Origin: Paucisalibacillus globulus DSM 18846
GTDB taxonomy: Bacteria; Bacillota; Bacilli; Bacillales; Amphibacillaceae
Length of the DNA: 64,000 nt
Direction of reading: 5' to 3'
NCBI RefSeq assembly: GCF_000482485.1
Contig: NZ_AXVK01000026.1
Span: forward strand, 62,001 to 126,000
Part shown: positions 26,152-33,886 of the stretch, one piece after another
Numbering within the stretch: position 1 is the stretch's first letter
Layout: each line of letters begins with the position of its first letter
Made by a program: the position numbers and the translations under genes
Notes under the pieces: model-generated
Seen by the model: only the letters and a program-made list of their open reading frames with translations
Database searches by the model: none
Told to the model about the DNA's origin: nothing

Positions 26152-27015
26152 TTATTCCTCAATATCCAAATATCGATAAATAGCTTTAGCTACACCATTC
26201 TTATCATTCGTCTCCGTCACATACTTTGCATGAGCTTTTACTAGATCATTTGCATTTCCCATTGCAAAACTGTCAGACACAACCCCCAGCATAGAGATAT
26301 CATTTCCGCTATCTCCAATTGCCATGGACCTTTCTATGTCCATGCCAAGCACTTTAGCTAAATAGGTGATTGCTTTTCCTTTGGAAGCATTAACGTGTTC
26401 TAGTTCAAAATTAAAGTCCAATGATTGAACAATCGTTAGATCATTCGCATTCTTAAACTTTTCCAAAACAGCAAGTCGCTTTTCATTATCAAATGAAAAA
26501 ACGTTAATATTGTATACAAGTTGTTTATCCGTATATAATTCTTCATGTTCTTCCTTGTATATATAACCAAATTGCCCTGTTTGCTTTTCATATTGGTTTT
26601 CCATAAAAGCAAATTCGTCTTCCGGGACATTATCTTTGTAGCTTGCTAATTCATCCAGGAGAATATTCTTGGCATAACTACGGGTGTAGATTCCATCATC
26701 ACTGTATACCTCATAGTAAATATTCTCTTTATCTAATACCTTTAGAATCTCTTTTACTTTATCCCCCTGCATTGGTACAGATAAAATACTTGTTCCAGCG
26801 GGCGAATGAACAGTTGCACCGTTAGCACCAACCGTATATAGCGATAATCCTTCCTCTTTTAATATACTTTGAACATCAAAATGCGCTCTTCCTGTAGCAA
26901 TTACTACTTCATGTCCTAATTCTTGTGCCTTCTTTATTGCCTTAATATTTTCTTTACTAATTTTATGTTCCGTATTGATTAACGTCCCATCTAGATCAAT
27001 AGCAATTAAACTCAT
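26152..27015 (-). CDS. HAD-superfamily phosphatase, Cof type
   Basis: 287 residues from ATG 27015, preceded by AGAAGGAGG. The longer open frame upstream is repeat DNA. Motif I AIDLDGTLINTEHK, motif II VIATGR, a cap domain typical of Cof/YidA type, motif III KGKAITYLAK and motif IV GDSGNDISML are all present. Such enzymes dephosphorylate sugar phosphates. It sits between the EIIA and lacD-like genes of the PTS operon, where it could relieve sugar-phosphate stress. Substrate unknown. Confidence 0.9.
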   Translation of the reverse strand: MSLIAIDLDGTLINTEHKISKENIKAIKKAQELGHEVVIATGRAHFDVQSILKEEGLSLYTVGANGATVHSPAGTSILSVPMQGDKVKEILKVLDKENIYYEVYSDDGIYTRSYAKNILLDELASYKDNVPEDEFAFMENQYEKQTGQFGYIYKEEHEELYTDKQLVYNINVFSFDNEKRLAVLEKFKNANDLTIVQSLDFNFELEHVNASKGKAITYLAKVLGMDIERSMAIGDSGNDISMLGVVSDSFAMGNANDLVKAHAKYVTETNDKNGVAKAIYRYLDIEE

Positions 27016-27034
27016 AAAATGCCTCCTTCTCTTA

Positions 27035-27199
27035 TTAGAAAAACTCGCATTCGCTCGTCCTTTAACGAAGAATTGCAACATGAAGTACTCCCAGAGTTAC
27101 TTCATAGAGAGCTTTGCGAAGTACGACTAGCACTCTTTGTGTTAGTTTTTCTATACGTGCAGAAAGTTTTTATACTTTCATACCTACCTAGAAAGGAAG
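27035..27199. repeat. TTAGAAAAACTCGC-family repeat, copy 2 with about 65-bp insertion
   Basis: Starts TTAGAAAAACTCGCATTCG and ends with the AAAGTTTTTATACTTT hairpin and AGAAAGGAAG tail. Compared with the other copies, about 65-70 bp are inserted between ...TTTAACGAA and GTGTTAGTTTTTC. It lies between the HAD gene and the EIIA gene, inside the operon. Confidence 0.75.
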
Positions 27200-27244
27200 C
27201 CTGTATTTCACGTACAGGCTTTGTTCAACTATCTATCTTATTCC

Positions 27245-27703
27245 CTACATATTCTCACTTAAAAAACGTTTAATTTCTTCATAGATTTTTTCTTCATTTT
27301 CTAGTGTTAGTAATTTTGCCCGTATATCTTCATGAACGAGCATTCTAGAAACAGCTGCAAGTAATGTTAAATGAGTAGTTCCAGCCTCATTTTCAGGGAT
27401 TAATAAGGAGATGAAAAACTTAGCTGGTTGACCATCCATAGAATTCCATTCCAAACCTGATTCATTAACCATGATGACAATTCCAGCTTTTTGAATCGCA
27501 CTATTTTTCGTGTGTGGAATTGCAAATCCATCAAAGAAACCTGTTGTGCTTTCCTTTTCACGGTTAGCTAATCCAGCAACAACTGTTTTTTTATCAGAAG
27601 CAAGTCCTTGTTCAACAGCAAGGGATGCTATTCCTTCAAAAACTTCTTCTTGCGTTTGAAAATTTGTATGCATCTTAATTAAGTTTTTATTTAGTAATTC
27701 CAT
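27245..27703 (-). CDS. PTS system EIIA component, fructose family
   Basis: 152 residues, a PTS_EIIA type-2 domain. The phospho-acceptor His is at 64 (GFFDGFAIPHTKNSAI), and LLNKNLIKMHTNFQTQEEVF opens the domain. It receives phosphate from HPr and passes it to the EIIB domain encoded just upstream (10 bp away). It is a separate polypeptide here rather than fused as in FruA. Confidence 0.92.
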   Translation of the reverse strand: MELLNKNLIKMHTNFQTQEEVFEGIASLAVEQGLASDKKTVVAGLANREKESTTGFFDGFAIPHTKNSAIQKAGIVIMVNESGLEWNSMDGQPAKFFISLLIPENEAGTTHLTLLAAVSRMLVHEDIRAKLLTLENEEKIYEEIKRFLSENM

Positions 27704-27713
27704 GATTCAACAC

Positions 27714-29120
27714 CTACTTTGTTTTTTGATAGGAATATTTTTGATACATACCATATATAAATCCACCGACTAGTGAACCGATTAAGATAGCAACCACCCA
27801 TAGGACTCCATTCGTTACAACCGGTAAAACAAGGAATCCACCATGTGGAGCTGGTACTTGAACACTAAAGATATACGTTAAGATAGCTGAGATAGATGAA
27901 CCTACCATTAGGATTGGAATAACAACAATTGGGTTCTTAGCAGCAAAAGGAATTGCACCCTCTGTAATATGTGTAGAACCTAGGATAAAGTTAACCAAAC
28001 CAGCATTTCTTTCTTGTTCATTAAAGAATTTTCTAAAGAATACCGTTGCAAAAGCAGTAATTAATGGTGGTGTAATACATGCTGCAGAAACACCAGCCAT
28101 AAAGAAGAAGTTACCATCAGATAGTAATGCGGTACCAGTTAGGTAAGCAGCTTTATTCACTGGACCACCCATATCTAAGGCACTCATACTTCCAACAATT
28201 AGACCTAATAGAATTGGATTAGCATCTTGGAAGTTAGATAGGAAACTCATCATTGCTTCATTAATAGTTGTCATTGGTTCTACAACAAAGTACATGGCTG
28301 CTCCGGTTAAAAAGATACCGAATAATGGATATAAGAAAATAGCTTTTAACCCATCAAGTGTTCTTGGTAACCCTTTCAATAATTTCATTAGTAATAAAAT
28401 AATATAACCCGCGATGAAACCAGCTACTATACCACCTAGGAAACCAGCCCCACCAGTATTAGCCATCATACCCCCAACAAAACCAGCTACCATACCAGGC
28501 CGTTGAGCAATGGATTGACCGATAAATGCCGCAAGAATTGGTACCATTAATCCGAAGGCCACGCCGCCAGTACTATTTAGGAAAGCTGCAAATTCATTAT
28601 AGGATTCGTGATCAGGATTCGCTGAGTGAATACCGAATAAGAATGATAGAGCTATTAACACCCCACCACCAACAACAAAAGGCAACATATGTGATACACC
28701 ATTCATTAAGTGCTTATAAATGGCACGACCAAAGCCACCAGCAGATTTTCCTTCTGAAGATTCCTCCTGTTTGGATTCTGCGTTACTATTCCCTTTATAT
28801 GGACGAGCTTTTCCATCAATTATTTGTTGAATTAAATGTTCTGCCTCTTTAATACCTGCACTGACGGAAACATCAACGGTTGGCTTTCCTTTAAAACGAC
28901 CTGCATCAACATCTTTATCCGCTGCCACAATTACACCATCCGCTGCTCGGATTTCCTCTTTGGTCAATTGGTTTTGTACGCCAACTTGACCATGTGTTTC
29001 AACCTTAATCTCTACTCCTAATTTCTCAGCAGCCCTTTTCAACGCTTCCTCCGCCATAAATGTATGGGCAATTCCAGTAGGACAACCTGTTGCAGCAACG
29101 ATTTTAACTTTTTTACTCAT
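27714..29120 (-). CDS. PTS system EIIBC component, fructose family
   Basis: 468 residues. N-terminal EIIB (about 1-100) with the phospho-acceptor Cys at 13 (AATGCPTGIAHTFMAEEAL), a Ser/Glu-rich linker, then an EIIC membrane domain (about 125-465) with eight or more TM helices and the family motifs (GGVAFGLMVPILAAFIGQSIA; STHITEGAIPFAAKNP). It imports and phosphorylates a ketose at C1. It overlaps the kinase gene by 1 nt (TAATG). Fructose or tagatose are the candidate sugars. Confidence 0.92.
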   Translation of the reverse strand: MSKKVKIVAATGCPTGIAHTFMAEEALKRAAEKLGVEIKVETHGQVGVQNQLTKEEIRAADGVIVAADKDVDAGRFKGKPTVDVSVSAGIKEAEHLIQQIIDGKARPYKGNSNAESKQEESSEGKSAGGFGRAIYKHLMNGVSHMLPFVVGGGVLIALSFLFGIHSANPDHESYNEFAAFLNSTGGVAFGLMVPILAAFIGQSIAQRPGMVAGFVGGMMANTGGAGFLGGIVAGFIAGYIILLLMKLLKGLPRTLDGLKAIFLYPLFGIFLTGAAMYFVVEPMTTINEAMMSFLSNFQDANPILLGLIVGSMSALDMGGPVNKAAYLTGTALLSDGNFFFMAGVSAACITPPLITAFATVFFRKFFNEQERNAGLVNFILGSTHITEGAIPFAAKNPIVVIPILMVGSSISAILTYIFSVQVPAPHGGFLVLPVVTNGVLWVVAILIGSLVGGFIYGMYQKYSYQKTK

Positions 29121-30049
29121 TATTTTTTCCTCCCTTGCAATATGGTAATTTCTACTTTTTGAACTAACTCTTCAATATCTTGTAAATCACTTAACCCTTT
29201 TGAAAAGGCAGTTGAAGCACCTGCCGCAGAAGCATATTTCAAGGCATCTTCTTGAGAACATCCTGCTTTTAACTTTTGGACAAACATCGCTAACATGGTA
29301 TCTCCAGCACATGCTGTATTAACAACGTTGCCTTTTACTGTCGATGCTTTTATTACATGATCATTATCCATATAAATAGAACCATTTTCTCCTAAACTAA
29401 TAAGTACTCGCTGTGCACCTTTATCTAGTAGTTGATACCCGGATTCGATGATTTCTTCTTCTGTTAAATTATCTTTATGGAAGAAATGGGCGAGCTCCTC
29501 ATCATTTGGTTTAATTAAATATGGATGATATGGTAAGCAATCTAGTAATATCGCTGAACTAATATCTAGTATTAACTCGATGTCTTTTTCCTCAGCAATT
29601 TTAGCTATTTCCTTATAAATATCCTCATGGACACCTTTTGGAAGACTACCAGATACGAATAAGGTTGCATGCTTTGGTAACGCTTTTATTTTTTGGAGCA
29701 TATGGTTAACGCCAGAAGAATCGACTACTGGTCCTTGATTGACAATTTTAAACTCCCCATCTTGACTATGGACGAATATATTCACCCTTGTGATCCCGTC
29801 AATATCAACAAAGTCTGTTGATATACCCATGTTTCGTAATTCATCTTTTATATAGTCACCAGTAAAACCTGCAGTAAATCCAAGTGCTGTACTATCAACA
29901 CCTAATCGCTTCAAAATGATAGAAACATTTACTCCCTTACCATTTGCTTGATAATCTTCATCCTGGGTTCGGTTTACTTTATTTGGTAGTAAATTCTCGG
30001 TTTCTACGAATAAATCAATTGCTGGGTTTAATGTGCATGTATATATCAT
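29120..30049 (-). CDS. 1-phosphofructokinase / tagatose-phosphate kinase family (PfkB)
   Basis: 309 residues from ATG 30049, preceded by GGGAGGTGAGTGG; the frame extends nine codons upstream without support. The PfkB fold is clear: MIYTCTLNPAIDLFVET, GKGVNVSIILKRLGVDS, LFVSGSLPKGV, LIKPNDEELAHFF, SLGENGSIYM and the catalytic NTACAGDTMLAMF (the Asp of GAGD; here AGD). It phosphorylates a ketose 1-phosphate to the 1,6-bisphosphate. FruK and TagK/LacC cannot be separated by eye; the lacD-like aldolase downstream favours a tagatose-type route. Confidence 0.9.
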   Translation of the reverse strand: MIYTCTLNPAIDLFVETENLLPNKVNRTQDEDYQANGKGVNVSIILKRLGVDSTALGFTAGFTGDYIKDELRNMGISTDFVDIDGITRVNIFVHSQDGEFKIVNQGPVVDSSGVNHMLQKIKALPKHATLFVSGSLPKGVHEDIYKEIAKIAEEKDIELILDISSAILLDCLPYHPYLIKPNDEELAHFFHKDNLTEEEIIESGYQLLDKGAQRVLISLGENGSIYMDNDHVIKASTVKGNVVNTACAGDTMLAMFVQKLKAGCSQEDALKYASAAGASTAFSKGLSDLQDIEELVQKVEITILQGRKK

Positions 30050-30093
30050 CCACTCACCTCCCTTAACTAATTTCATTATATTTCATAAAACCA

Positions 30094-30145
30094 TGTAAAG
30101 GTTTTCAAATTGTGTAAAGGTTTTCACTAGATGAAAGTTTTTACA
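30094..30145. promoter_or_regulatory. Three cre-like/operator repeats upstream of the PTS operon
   Basis: TGTAAAGGTTTTCA occurs twice (30094-30107 and 30113-30126, 19-bp period), and an inverted relative TGAAAGTTTTTACA lies at 30132-30145. Each is an imperfect palindrome. They resemble a cre site (TGTAAACGTTTTCA) with the central CG changed to GG. Spacing of about two helical turns suggests a cooperative operator, perhaps for the RpiR-type regulator encoded upstream; CcpA is the alternative. Confidence 0.6.
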
Positions 30146-30150
30146 AGAAC

Positions 30151-30300
30151 AAAAGCGCAAGCGCCCGGTTAGGGACTACGGACTGGACTGAGCCGTAGGA
30201 GATAAAGGAAACACGACGACCGTAGGGAGTCGATGTTGACTTATCGTACGGAGGCGAGGGAAGTCTCGCTAGTCCCTGGGCGCTGGAGCTGGACGTGGCT
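30151..30300. repeat. GCGCAAGCGCCC-family dispersed repeat (about 150 bp)
   Basis: Bounded by AGCGCAAGCGCCC (30154-30166) and GGGCGCTGGAGCT (30278-30290), with inner TAGGGACT/AGTCCCT pairing. It is GC-rich compared with the surroundings. This block resembles small interspersed repeats seen in Bacillaceae genomes. It lies between the operator repeats and the regulator's 3' end. Confidence 0.7.
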
Positions 30301-30340
30301 GTTCCTTCACAAGAACTTAACAAAGCCAAAACTTTATACT

Positions 30341-30384
30341 TTCTTATGTCGGCGGAAAGTTTTTTATACTTTCCTAACTACTAA
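30341..30384. repeat. TTAGAAAAACTCGC-family repeat, truncated copy 3
   Basis: Only the 3' half remains: TTCTTATGTCGGCGGAAAGT... with the GGAAAGT/ACTTTCC hairpin and AACTACT end, nearly identical to copy 1. Confidence 0.7.
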
Positions 30385-30422
30385 AAAAAGATATTTACCT
30401 AATATGTTTGGTAAATATCTTT
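30383..30422 (-). terminator. Intrinsic terminator of the RpiR-type regulator gene
   Basis: Stem AAAGATATTTACC (30387-30399) / GGTAAATATCTTT (30410-30422), followed on the minus strand by a T run (30389-30383). It lies about 20 bp past the regulator stop. Confidence 0.85.
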
Positions 30423-30444
30423 TATGCAAATCAATTCATCATGT

Positions 30445-31221
30445 TTATTTCATACGTATGGCATAGGCATCTAATAAAACTCTAGAGATTACTTGTAAAG
30501 GTAATCTTGAGCGAACCTCATAATCTGGGAAAAAGGAATGGGAGTCTTTATAGCCTAAGAAAATTAACTCCGACATTTTCGCAAGCGTTGAATCCATTTT
30601 TGTAGTTAATGTGATCGTACTAATATTATTTATTCGTAAATTCTTACACGCTTCCACCAACTCGTTTGTTTCACCACTCAATGAAATAAAAATGGCCATT
30701 TCCCTATCCTTTAGCCTCTGCGATATCACCCTAATAATATTGGGATCATTGTGCATTTCACAGTTCTTTCCTAGTAATTGGAATTTCATTGTCATTTCGT
30801 TTGCAATCATTTCGGAAAACCCACGTGCAAATATATAGATTTTTTCAGAATCATGTATCTTTTGAATTGCATCCTCTATGGTACCAATGGAAAGCATTTG
30901 AATCGTCTTTATCACTTCATGTTCATTCTTAATGATTGCCTGTTTAATCATTAAATCAATATCATCCAGTTCATTATGGGTATCAGGCTTTGCAATTTTT
31001 TCCTGAATACTATATTTAAACGAGGTATAGCCATCATACCCAATCTTTTTCATTAGCCGAACGATTGTAGCTGTCGACACACTAGCATGTTCACTTAATT
31101 TAACTATCGACATTGTAGAGATTTCCTCTAGATGATCATAAATATATTTCAGTAAAAACCGTTCTGAGTCACTTAGTGTATTGTATTTTTCAGGCGAAAT
31201 ATCAAAAATCATGCTGTTCAT
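30445..31221 (-). CDS. RpiR/MurR-family transcriptional regulator (HTH + SIS)
   Basis: 258 residues from ATG 31221, preceded by AAGGGAG; an ATG six codons upstream is less well placed. The N-terminal HTH_6 domain has ISTMSIVKLSEHASVSTATIVRLMKKIGYDGYTSFKY. The C-terminal SIS domain (about 115-240; IYIFARGFSEMIANEM, AIFISLSGETNELVEA) binds sugar phosphates. The regulator is transcribed in the same direction as the PTS operon but has its own terminator; its nearest likely operators are the repeats at 30094-30145. Control of the ketose PTS operon is inferred from position. Confidence 0.88.
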   Translation of the reverse strand: MNSMIFDISPEKYNTLSDSERFLLKYIYDHLEEISTMSIVKLSEHASVSTATIVRLMKKIGYDGYTSFKYSIQEKIAKPDTHNELDDIDLMIKQAIIKNEHEVIKTIQMLSIGTIEDAIQKIHDSEKIYIFARGFSEMIANEMTMKFQLLGKNCEMHNDPNIIRVISQRLKDREMAIFISLSGETNELVEACKNLRINNISTITLTTKMDSTLAKMSELIFLGYKDSHSFFPDYEVRSRLPLQVISRVLLDAYAIRMK

Positions 31222-31552
31222 AATGTTCTCCCTTTTCATAGTTTGAGATATTTATATAGTAGCATAATGAACTCAGAATACCTGTAATAAGATTCCTTTA
31301 GGGAGACTTGCTGAAGTTAATCTTTTATTAAAGGTGAGTTGGGATGCAGATGGTGAGGCTAAGCCGGGTACTCACTCCATAACTAGACTAAAGCTGATAA
31401 TACATGCCTTCTCACAAATTCCAATCTCAAATCTCACTCAAATACGATTCCACCATTCCGTGCATTTATTTCAAGCCAAGGAACCTGTCCCCATGGTTCT
31501 ATTTTTGCTAAAATCGGTATATATTCTAGTATTCTACGAAAGGTTGTATTCG
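31222..31552. repeat. Divergent intergenic region with a CCTGTCCCCATGG repeat
   Basis: The region holds the promoters of the regulator (minus) and the YdcF-like gene (plus). One repeat unit AGCCAAGGAACCTGTCCCC... lies at 31474-31498, preceded by an ATACGATTC...ATTTATTTCAAGCC spacer related to the composite repeats. No other feature was recognised. Confidence 0.6.
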
Positions 31553-32293
31553 ATGGCTATTCTTTTTGGTTTGTGTGGGGTTTGTTGTTTTGGTTATGTT
31601 TTTTCTCTAATTTATGTTAGTGGGAATATTGATTTTGGAATTATCGTTATTTCAGTGATAGGGGTTATTTTTTTATTGTTAGCTATTTTTCATCGACGGA
31701 TTTTTTCATTCATCCAAAAGAAAAGGTGGTTAAAACACTTGATAACAGGCGTTCTAGTGATAGCTGTGGTTACTATCGTGTTTTTCGAAGTTCTTATGTA
31801 TCAGGCCAAAGAGGATCCGCTTCCTAATGGCGATGTTCCAATTCTAGTACTTGGTGCTGGTTTGATTAACGGGGAGCCATCTCCTACTTTAAAAAGAAGA
31901 TTAAATAAAGCGTATGAAATATACCAACAGAATCCAACTACCATTGTGACCTCTGGCGGAGTGGATTACAATGAGGAAATATCTGAAGGCGAAGCAATGA
32001 AAAGGTACTTGGTCTCCCTCGGGGTAGAACCAACTGATATTTTAGTAGAAGATCAGTCAACAAGTACCCATGAAAACTTTCTTTTTTCAAAGGAATTACT
32101 TGCACCTGATGAGCTAAAACCAGAAATCATTGTGATCACGAATGACTTTCATATGTTTCGGGCCAAAATGATCGGTGGTCGGGTTGGTTTTACTGTGTAT
32201 GCGGCACCTTCTGAAACACCTAATCATATAGTTGTTCAGGCTCATATTCGGGAATACTTTGCGATAGTTAATACGTTTTTGTTTCAGAAGTAG
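31553..32293 (+). CDS. YdcF/DUF218-family membrane protein
   Basis: 246 residues from ATG 31553 (AAAGG nine bases upstream). The longer open frame to the left reads through repeat DNA. Three N-terminal TM helices (AILFGLCGVCCFGYVFSLIY; FGIIVISVIGVIFLLLAIF; LITGVLVIAVVTIVFFEVL) precede a DUF218 domain: PILVLGAGLINGEPSPTLKRRL, TIVTSGGVDYNE, EGEAMKRYLVSLGV, DQSTSTHENFLFSK and VITNDFHMFRA. Related proteins (SanA, YdcF) act in envelope barrier functions; the exact activity is not known. A strong terminator follows. Confidence 0.88.
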   Translation: MAILFGLCGVCCFGYVFSLIYVSGNIDFGIIVISVIGVIFLLLAIFHRRIFSFIQKKRWLKHLITGVLVIAVVTIVFFEVLMYQAKEDPLPNGDVPILVLGAGLINGEPSPTLKRRLNKAYEIYQQNPTTIVTSGGVDYNEEISEGEAMKRYLVSLGVEPTDILVEDQSTSTHENFLFSKELLAPDELKPEIIVITNDFHMFRAKMIGGRVGFTVYAAPSETPNHIVVQAHIREYFAIVNTFLFQK

Positions 32294-32380
32294 TAGGGGT
32301 GCCTTTAGCTTTTTAAACCATCTCCATTTTCAAGAGAACGGCAAAGATGGAACTCATTTGTATTTTCATAATGGTAGGTG

Positions 32381-32427
32381 CTTTAACCAGTCCCTTTCTA
32401 AGAAAGGGACTGGTTAAAGTTTTTTTG
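32381..32427 (+). terminator. Strong terminator between the YdcF-like gene and the biosynthetic cluster
   Basis: A perfect 19-bp stem CTTTAACCAGTCCCTTTCT (32381-32399) / its complement (32401-32419), followed by TTTTTTT on the plus strand. The stem also lies just past the last gene of the convergent biosynthetic operon, but without a U-tract in that direction. Confidence 0.9.
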
Positions 32428-32433
32428 CAATTT

Positions 32434-33576
32434 CTAGGATCTAATCCATGCCATATTTGCATTTTTTGCTATTAATACTTCATGGATTTGGGACGTTCCT
32501 TCTATTATTTCATTTACTTTAGCATCTCGATAAAGCCTTTCGATATCATTTCCTTGAATGTAACCATTACCGCCATGTATTTGCACCGCATGATTCGCTA
32601 CATTGACACCCATTTTGGAAGAAAAATATTTAGCTGCCCATGTTTCCATGATGGATTCGGGAGCATTTATTTCCTTTAAATAGCCTGCATGATGACACAT
32701 ATGACGCGCAGCCTTTACCTCGACAATCATTTCTGTAAGCATCTTCTGAACTAATTGTTGCTCACCAATTGACTGATTGAACTGTTTTCTCGTTTTAGAA
32801 TAAGAAAAACTTTTCTCCAAGCAAGCCTGTCCCAAACCGACACAGCCCCAAGCAATGGTATATCTTCCATAATCCAAAGAATTCAAGGCAACAGCAGAAA
32901 GCCCCATTCCCTCTTTTCCTATCCTGTTTGCTTTTGGAATAACACAATGATTAAAATGTAACTCTGCCAACATAGAGGCTCTGTTGCCCATTAATCCAGT
33001 CATGGCTTCAATACTTAATCCAGGAGTATCCTTCTCCACAAGAAATGCGGTAGGTCCATCATTAAGTTGTGCTATCACCAGAATTAAGTCAGCCACCTGC
33101 CCCATTGTGATCCATTTTTTTACGCCATTCAACACATAACTGTCATTCCTAACTTCAGCCTTGCATTGAATACTTTTAGCATCACTTCCTGTATCTGGTT
33201 CAGATAAAGCGAAAGCACCAAGGATGCTTCCATCACTCAATTGTGGTAAGTAGGTTTGCTTTTGTTCTTCCGTACCAAAACGCTGGATGGCGATTGCCAC
33301 CATTCCATGAACAGTAAGCATCGCTCTAGTGGATGAGCATACTTTTCCAATTTCTTCATTAAGTAATCCCTGTGTTATTGGTCCAAAGCCTTTTCCACCA
33401 TATTCTTCCTGTACCATAGACCCAAGATAGCCTGAGCTACGAATTGACTCCATTATTTCCTCTGATAACCTTTCATTTCTATCGCTCTGGGTTGCATATG
33501 GTTTTACTTGCTCTTCTGCAAATCTTCTAAACTGCTGTCTCCATTCTATCTGATTTGTTGTCAGCTGCACTTTCAT
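32434..33576 (-). CDS. Acyl-CoA (acyl-ACP) dehydrogenase of the extender-unit pathway (FkbI/ZmaE-like)
   Basis: 380 residues, a complete flavin acyl-CoA dehydrogenase: ALSEPDTGSDAKSIQ, KKWITMGQVADL, IHGGNGYIQGNDIERLYRDAKV, and EIIEGTSQI for the catalytic Glu. In FkbGHIJK or zwittermicin-type pathways such enzymes oxidise hydroxyacyl-ACP to give alkoxy- or hydroxymalonyl-ACP. The nearby FkbJ-like ACP (49 bp upstream), FkbH and 3-hydroxyacyl-CoA dehydrogenase support that role over fatty-acid oxidation. The ATG at 33576 is preceded by AGGGGGAAG; a GTG directly upstream is possible. It is the last gene of the cluster. Confidence 0.85.
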   Translation of the reverse strand: MKVQLTTNQIEWRQQFRRFAEEQVKPYATQSDRNERLSEEIMESIRSSGYLGSMVQEEYGGKGFGPITQGLLNEEIGKVCSSTRAMLTVHGMVAIAIQRFGTEEQKQTYLPQLSDGSILGAFALSEPDTGSDAKSIQCKAEVRNDSYVLNGVKKWITMGQVADLILVIAQLNDGPTAFLVEKDTPGLSIEAMTGLMGNRASMLAELHFNHCVIPKANRIGKEGMGLSAVALNSLDYGRYTIAWGCVGLGQACLEKSFSYSKTRKQFNQSIGEQQLVQKMLTEMIVEVKAARHMCHHAGYLKEINAPESIMETWAAKYFSSKMGVNVANHAVQIHGGNGYIQGNDIERLYRDAKVNEIIEGTSQIHEVLIAKNANMAWIRS

Positions 33577-33624
33577 CACTTCCCCCTATTTTTGTAGGAT
33601 TATGACGTTTTCGACTGTATTAAA

Positions 33625-33867
33625 CTATACATTCTCCACTTTTAATTGTTCCAAAAAATTAGCTATTCTGTCGATAGACTGAAAGTTTTTCAAATCTAAT
33701 TCCTCATTTTTTAGATGGATTTGAAATTCCTTTTCGATAAACATCACTAGTTGCATAGCAAAAAGTGAACTAACATAGCCTGTAGAAAATAAATCTTCAT
33801 CGTCGCGTAATTGATGATCCCCAAAAAACTGTTCCAAAAACTCCCGAATTTTTAATTTTGTATGCAT
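33625..33867 (-). CDS. Discrete acyl carrier protein (FkbJ/ZmaD-like)
   Basis: About 80 residues. The phosphopantetheine site is in DLFSTGYVSSLFAMQLVMFIE, the pattern of FkbJ-type ACPs (LFAMQLV follows the modified Ser), different from PKS-embedded ACPs. It should carry the glyceryl unit loaded by FkbH, then be oxidised by the two dehydrogenases. It lies between the discrete acyltransferase and the dehydrogenase. A TTG one codon before the ATG may be the start, giving better ribosome-site spacing. Confidence 0.88.
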   Translation of the reverse strand: MHTKLKIREFLEQFFGDHQLRDDEDLFSTGYVSSLFAMQLVMFIEKEFQIHLKNEELDLKNFQSIDRIANFLEQLKVENV

Positions 33868-33886
33868 CAAATTTAATTTCCCCTTT

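Noticed and set aside
31334-31552. Longer start for the YdcF-like protein
   Set aside because: The upstream frame reads through a REP unit and has no family similarity; TM1 begins at the ATG at 31553.
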